From positions 1 to 9,615 of the forward strand of contig CAYUJS010000057.1 of the NCBI GenBank assembly GCA_964445105.1: 9,615 nucleotides of DNA. Reading direction: 5' to 3'. Both the position numbers and the translations under genes were made by a program. Shown piece by piece: positions 6,636-9,615 of the stretch. A model generated the notes under the pieces. The model did no database searches, had not been told where the DNA came from, and saw nothing but the letters and a program-made list of their open reading frames with translations. The stretch comes from CAWBNS01 sp964445105 (GTDB lineage Bacteria; Chlamydiota; Chlamydiia; Chlamydiales; JAJFMA01). Numbering within the stretch: the stretch's first letter is position 1; each line of letters starts with the position of its first letter.

Positions 6636-7618
6636 GGCTCAGTTAGTGCTTGGTACATGTCCATCACCATCTTTTGAATAACCGCTGCTCTAAAAACGCG
6701 CCTAGAACGCTTATCTAGTGCTGCCAGGCCGCCTAGCCCATCCCAATCGATTTCAGCCCCGAATGAAGCGAAGATCGGCGCGCGATGCGCGTGCCGATCT
6801 TCGCCCAGCTCCTTGCCAATACTGCGCGGAGGGGGTAAAAGATGAAACGTATGCAACGCCAATGGATAAAAATGTGTGGGCTTACCCGCCTGTTTTGCCA
6901 ATAAAGCAAACAGCTCGATTGCCTGGGGATCGAACGGCGAAATCTCCACCAATCCTTGGGCATTGGGGCGGTCGCGCCCGCCGCTGGGGGCCACATAAAT
7001 ACACCGCCCTCCCTTAGCTAGTAGCTCGCCCAAAGTCGCCATCGCCCTGCGGTTATGCAACAGCTTTTGCTCTTTTTGCTCTGGAGGATGGTCTATGTGA
7101 CGCTTAGAATGGATACAAAGAAGGTTGCGGCCCCGACTAAAGGGCACAGCTAACGGGTCGCGTGTGACACGGTCACCCGCCACAAAAATTATCTCCTCCG
7201 CAAAATGGGGATGCGTTTTTTCTAGCAGTAGGCTGATAAGCTGGGGGTCTGGCTCAGTCTGGTGGTTGGCCAGTAGGATCACATTTTCACCCGCTTTCAG
7301 CTGCTGCTCCATCATCCGCACGTTTTCTTCACCCAGCGCTTTCGATTGAGCTAGGTCAACCAGTGGGCGCATGAGAGAGAGGCCTAACGCATAGTAATCG
7401 ATCGGTTCCCGCTCCTTCGCATGATAAACCGGGAAGGTGCTGGGCGCGCGCAGTTCTGCCTCGACACACCGCACGAACTCCAGCAGCAGTGGCTCCAGCT
7501 CGGCTTCTGTCTGGCCTCCTTCCGCGGCTGCTTGTAAATAGCCAACAAAAAAGTGACGCAAATTCTCCGCTATCTCTGACGGTAGCCCCAGGAGCTGTTG
7601 CAGTACGACCGATATCAA
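6605..7618 (-). CDS. plsB: Glycerol-3-phosphate 1-O-acyltransferase, chlamydial/chloroplast type
   Basis: 337 residues. It transfers an acyl group, in this family typically from acyl-ACP, to position 1 of glycerol-3-phosphate, the first step of phosphatidic acid synthesis. Acyltransferase block I is NHQTEPD (118-124, catalytic His119 and Asp124). GRNLLCIHSKRH (163-174) and IYVAPSGGRDRP (207-218) form later blocks, the latter the glycerol-3-phosphate site. These are shared with the soluble plant chloroplast enzyme, unlike the long membrane PlsB of E. coli. An alpha-helical N-terminal domain spans about 1-60. I chose TTG 7618 because the remembered C. trachomatis PlsB N-terminus aligns with equal spacing up to the EGG motif (residues 33-35), and no ATG is nearby. 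It begins six bases after the rng stop, in the same frame; GAGG lies 11 bases upstream, a long spacing, so coupling to rng is likely. The coding sequence carries a large inverted repeat at 6768-6804. Confidence 0.95.
   Translation of the reverse strand: MISVVLQQLLGLPSEIAENLRHFFVGYLQAAAEGGQTEAELEPLLLEFVRCVEAELRAPSTFPVYHAKEREPIDYYALGLSLMRPLVDLAQSKALGEENVRMMEQQLKAGENVILLANHQTEPDPQLISLLLEKTHPHFAEEIIFVAGDRVTRDPLAVPFSRGRNLLCIHSKRHIDHPPEQKEQKLLHNRRAMATLGELLAKGGRCIYVAPSGGRDRPNAQGLVEISPFDPQAIELFALLAKQAGKPTHFYPLALHTFHLLPPPRSIGKELGEDRHAHRAPIFASFGAEIDWDGLGGLAALDKRSRRVFRAAVIQKMVMDMYQALTEPYSAGFIQGK
6768..6804. repeat. Large inverted repeat (hairpin) inside plsB
   Basis: Arms GCGAAGATCGGC (6768-6779) and GCCGATCTTCGC (6793-6804) are exact 12-bp reverse complements. 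The interior continues the stem: G6780 with T6792, then CGCG (6781-6784) with CGCG (6788-6791), around an ATG triloop. Plus-strand RNA could thus form 17 consecutive pairs including one G-U; minus-strand RNA has a C-A mismatch there. It encodes PlsB residues of the GEDRHAHRAPIFAS region. No T run follows on either strand. It starts 133 bases past the lysS stop. Confidence 0.85.
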
Positions 7619-7624
7619 GTCTAG

Positions 7625-9163
7625 CTAGACCTCAATCAACTGATCGTTAATGCTACTAAAAAACAGATACTGGTTTAGGTGTAAGTTATCATCCACCTGA
7701 AATTCCAAACGCGCATTCAAGCCCTCTGCCATCTTCACCAGATAGGAGCGATCTACCTGGCGCATGTACTGGCCCAGATCGGGGTGCACTGTTAGCTTGA
7801 TAGCAAATTGCTGCGAGCATTTGATTAACTTCTTCAGCTGACGCTCAATTTCGATCGTCATCGTCTCGTGAGACTTGATCAAGCCATTGCCCGAGCAATA
7901 GGGGCAGCTGGTAAAGATGGTCTGAGTCAGAGAACCACGGTGCCGCTGTCTAGTCATCTCCACCAAGCCGAAATCGCTCATCCCAAGAATAGTGCACTTA
8001 GCCGAATCCTCTTTCATCTGCTCACGCAGCCGTTCTAACACGCGCCGCTGGTTCTTGCGCAAGCGCATATCGATAAAATCGCAAATGATCAAGCCACCTA
8101 CATTGCGTAAACGCAACTGTCGCGCTATTTCTTCGGCCGCCTCGAGGTTAATGCGCACCAAGGACTCTTCAACATCTGCGTCCACACCGGTGCTACGACC
8201 CGAGTTTACATCCACAGTATGCATCGCTTCCGTGCGGTCAAAAAAGAGGTAGCCGCCACTGGGCAACCAGATCTTACGCCGCAATGCCTTATCGATCTCG
8301 CGCTCTACGTTGAAACGCTCATACATCGGCACTTTATCGCGGTAAAATTCCACGCGCGGCTGATGCTCGCCCTGGTACTTACTCGCCAAACGCTTACATG
8401 TCTGATAAGTAGGATAATCATCTACCAAGATACGCTCAAATTTTTTATCGATCGCAGTCACTACTGCGCGCTTGATTAGGTCCGATTCTGCATAGAGCAA
8501 AGCGGGCTCAGAGGTTTTTTGGAAATTTTCTACAATGCCTTGCCAAGTTTCCAGAAGTTCATGAGCCTCCTGAATGAGGACATCAGGTAAGACCTCTTCA
8601 CTGGCCGTACGACAGATCAGCCCCATGTCCTGCGGCATCTCAAAGGCACGGATAATCTTTTTCAGTCGCTCTCTTGCGTTGCGATCTTCGATCTTTCGCG
8701 ACACGCCGCGGTGGGGCGAATTCGGCAGCAAGACTAAATAACGCCCTGCAATCGACACATTCGAGGTAAGACGCGCGCCCTTCGAGCCAATTGGCTCTTT
8801 CACCACCTGCACCAGCACCGGCTGGTCAGCCTTCAACACCTGCTCGATGTCCGTCGGCTGCACTTTGTTGGAAGTGGTGTCTTTATCCTCGTCCATGTCA
8901 AAGTCCATGTCGAAGATCTGCTCAAATTTCTTGCGATTCTCCACAATATCTGAAATGTGAATGAATCCGTTCTCGCCACCTTCGTTAATGTCGATGAAAG
9001 CCGATTGAATATTGTGCAGGATGTTGGTCACTCGGCCGCGATAGATATTGCCGGCTAGCTGCCGCTCTTTTTTACGCTCTACGATGAGATCGTATAGCAG
9101 TCCGTTCCGTAAATGTGCATAGCGTCGCTCTTTTGACTCTATGTTGAGTAAAATTTCATCCAT
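7625..9163 (-). CDS. rng: Ribonuclease G/E family endoribonuclease
   Basis: 512 residues, RNase G size, lacking the long C-terminal degradosome scaffold of E. coli RNase E. These enzymes cut single-stranded RNA, maturing 16S rRNA 5' ends and starting mRNA decay. The N-terminus holds the S1 RNA-binding domain, beginning GNIYRGRVTNIL (38-49) and NGFIHISDI (65-73). The catalytic DNase I-like part shows VDVNSG (Asp318) and CDFIDM (Asp362), equivalent to E. coli RNase E Asp303 and Asp346, with NLEAAEEIARQLRLR between. CPYC (420-423) is the zinc-link motif for dimerisation. A strongly acidic stretch, FDMDFDMDEDKD (84-95), sits in the S1 loop. ATG 9163 has GGAG at 9173-9170, six bases upstream. It is the first gene of an operon with plsB, an order I also recall for C. 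trachomatis cafA-plsB. The symbol could equally be cafA or rne. Confidence 0.96.
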   Translation of the reverse strand: MDEILLNIESKERRYAHLRNGLLYDLIVERKKERQLAGNIYRGRVTNILHNIQSAFIDINEGGENGFIHISDIVENRKKFEQIFDMDFDMDEDKDTTSNKVQPTDIEQVLKADQPVLVQVVKEPIGSKGARLTSNVSIAGRYLVLLPNSPHRGVSRKIEDRNARERLKKIIRAFEMPQDMGLICRTASEEVLPDVLIQEAHELLETWQGIVENFQKTSEPALLYAESDLIKRAVVTAIDKKFERILVDDYPTYQTCKRLASKYQGEHQPRVEFYRDKVPMYERFNVEREIDKALRRKIWLPSGGYLFFDRTEAMHTVDVNSGRSTGVDADVEESLVRINLEAAEEIARQLRLRNVGGLIICDFIDMRLRKNQRRVLERLREQMKEDSAKCTILGMSDFGLVEMTRQRHRGSLTQTIFTSCPYCSGNGLIKSHETMTIEIERQLKKLIKCSQQFAIKLTVHPDLGQYMRQVDRSYLVKMAEGLNARLEFQVDDNLHLNQYLFFSSINDQLIEV

Positions 9164-9472
9164 GAAAAGCTCCAGCGGAAGGCCGAAAAGCGCGCGAGAA
9201 AATACGGTTCACTATCGAGTGAGACCAGCGTTGATGCAGATCTGAAGTCGTTTCTCTAGTTAGAAAAACGGAAAAATTTCAAACTCTCGGCACGGCAAAA
9301 CACCTCAAGACCTTCCTGCCCTATTTAAGTTGTGTTTACCGATTTCGTTTTTAAAGCCCGATGGTAGCGCAGCAAAGTAGATGTTAGCAAGCAAGAAAGC
9401 ACCCCTTAATTGTAAGCTCACACACGCCTGACTTTAAATCGCTGAGGCCCTGAGGCTACAGGCAGCAACGCC
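9164..9472 (-). other. Upstream/leader region of rng
   Basis: No gene is supported here. The stretch contains a promoter candidate at 9253-9282 and a small perfect hairpin TCACT-ATCG-AGTGA at 9209-9222, which would lie in the rng mRNA leader. A direct repeat of TGAGGC occurs near 9443-9455. A further promoter-like extended -10 (TGCTAACAT on the minus strand) lies near 9380, with a poor -35. No tRNA or rRNA signature is recognised. Confidence 0.45.
9253..9282 (-). promoter_or_regulatory. Weak candidate promoter for the rng-plsB operon
   Basis: Read on the minus strand: TTGAAA (9282-9277, four of six to TTGACA), an 18-base spacer and TAGAGA (9258-9253, three of six to TATAAT). Transcription from here would give a leader of about 80 bases carrying the 9209-9222 hairpin. 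The -10 is poor and other starts further upstream are possible. Confidence 0.25.
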
Positions 9473-9497
9473 CTACGCGCACAAAATGCGCGCTAGG
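9472..9497. other. Hairpin overlapping the stop of the right-edge frame
   Basis: CCTACGCGCA (9472-9481) pairs with TGCGCG plus TAGG (9487-9492 and 9494-9497), leaving one bulged C at 9493 and a loop CAAAA. On the minus strand the stem includes the TAG stop of the partial frame ending at 9473. No T run follows, so it is not a canonical terminator, but it could protect an mRNA 3' end. Confidence 0.5.
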
Positions 9498-9613
9498 CTT
9501 TCATCCCTACAGATTTGCGGGTTCAGCTGCGCAATTTGCTCACAAAATGGCCCTAGAGTGTTAGGCTCTTTTTGGGCCAGGGCGCTCGAGGATTTTAGAC
9601 ACCGCTCGGTGAA
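9473..9613 (-). CDS. Probable 3' end of an unidentified minus-strand gene (partial)
   Basis: The minus-strand frame is open from the window edge to a TAG at 9475-9473, giving 46 residues that begin FTERCLKSSSALAQKEP and end LARILCA. It has four cysteines, and the C-terminal part (EQIAQLNPQ, RDESLARIL) looks helical and protein-like. I do not recognise it. An antisense plus-strand frame from ATG 9486 also stays open to the edge but reads less like a protein. If real, this gene lies 309 bases upstream of rng on the same strand and could share its transcript. Confidence is limited by the short length. Confidence 0.38.
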   Translation of the reverse strand, partial: FTERCLKSSSALAQKEPNTLGPFCEQIAQLNPQICRDESLARILCA

Positions 9614-9615
9614 TT

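Noticed and set aside
6718..7349. Plus-strand frames of 99 and 74 codons inside plsB
   Set aside because: Antisense shadows of the conserved acyltransferase blocks.
7992..8479. Plus-strand frames of 86 codons inside rng
   Set aside because: Antisense to the catalytic region of the RNase; no independent support.
9548..9579. TGGCCC...GGGCCA inverted repeat with an internal T run
   Set aside because: Only six pairs with a 20-base loop, and it lies inside the probable coding end; chance is likely.
9560..9615. tRNA-Ser-like text (CCGAGCGGT) on the minus strand near the right edge
   Set aside because: No anticodon stem, T arm or acceptor stem can be formed around it.

Overview
The window looks like a chromosomal segment of a bacterium of the phylum Chlamydiota. 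From memory of the family sequences, the lysyl-tRNA synthetase, the glycerol-3-phosphate acyltransferase and the RNase G/E-type protein each read as chlamydial orthologues. The LysS has the blocks LGDSEAA, AGRLVLFRAMGKNAFG and QVMFNRD. The PlsB has NHQTEPDP and APSGGRDRP, which it also shares with the plant chloroplast enzyme. Base composition looks close to balanced by eye, so this is probably not one of the AT-rich, well-known chlamydiae; genus cannot be decided here.

Layout from left to right. (1) 2-238, plus strand: the C-terminal part of a small XRE-type helix-turn-helix protein of the NadS/HigA antitoxin type, cut by the window edge. (2) 364-3380, plus strand: a two-gene unit, an uncharacterised protein (266 aa) whose last codons overlap the ATG of priA by 4 bp. 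The C-terminal domain of the first protein resembles HolD, the psi subunit of DNA polymerase III. If that is right, this is a replication/restart unit. (3) 3482-4687, plus strand: a FadL/OMPP1-family outer-membrane beta-barrel with its own promoter-like sequence and a textbook terminator at 4701-4731. (4) 4732-5048: an intergenic stretch ending in a good lysS promoter candidate. (5) 5049-6635, plus strand: lysS. (6) 9163-6605, minus strand: an rng-plsB operon that converges on lysS, with a 31-bp tail-to-tail overlap. (7) 9164-9615: a leader/intergenic region upstream of rng and, at the edge, a probable 3' end of another minus-strand gene.

The protein-coding core is housekeeping: replication restart, tRNA charging, RNA processing and the first step of phospholipid synthesis. 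I recall that in Chlamydia trachomatis priA (CT778), an uncharacterised gene (CT779) and lysS (CT781) lie close together and plsB (CT807) is next to cafA/rng (CT808), so both clusters here look like retained chlamydial neighbourhoods. The points most worth a second look are the possible psi-like subunit coupled to PriA, a 17-bp-stem hairpin hidden inside the plsB coding sequence on the downstream side of lysS, and the single in-frame amber codon separating rng from plsB.
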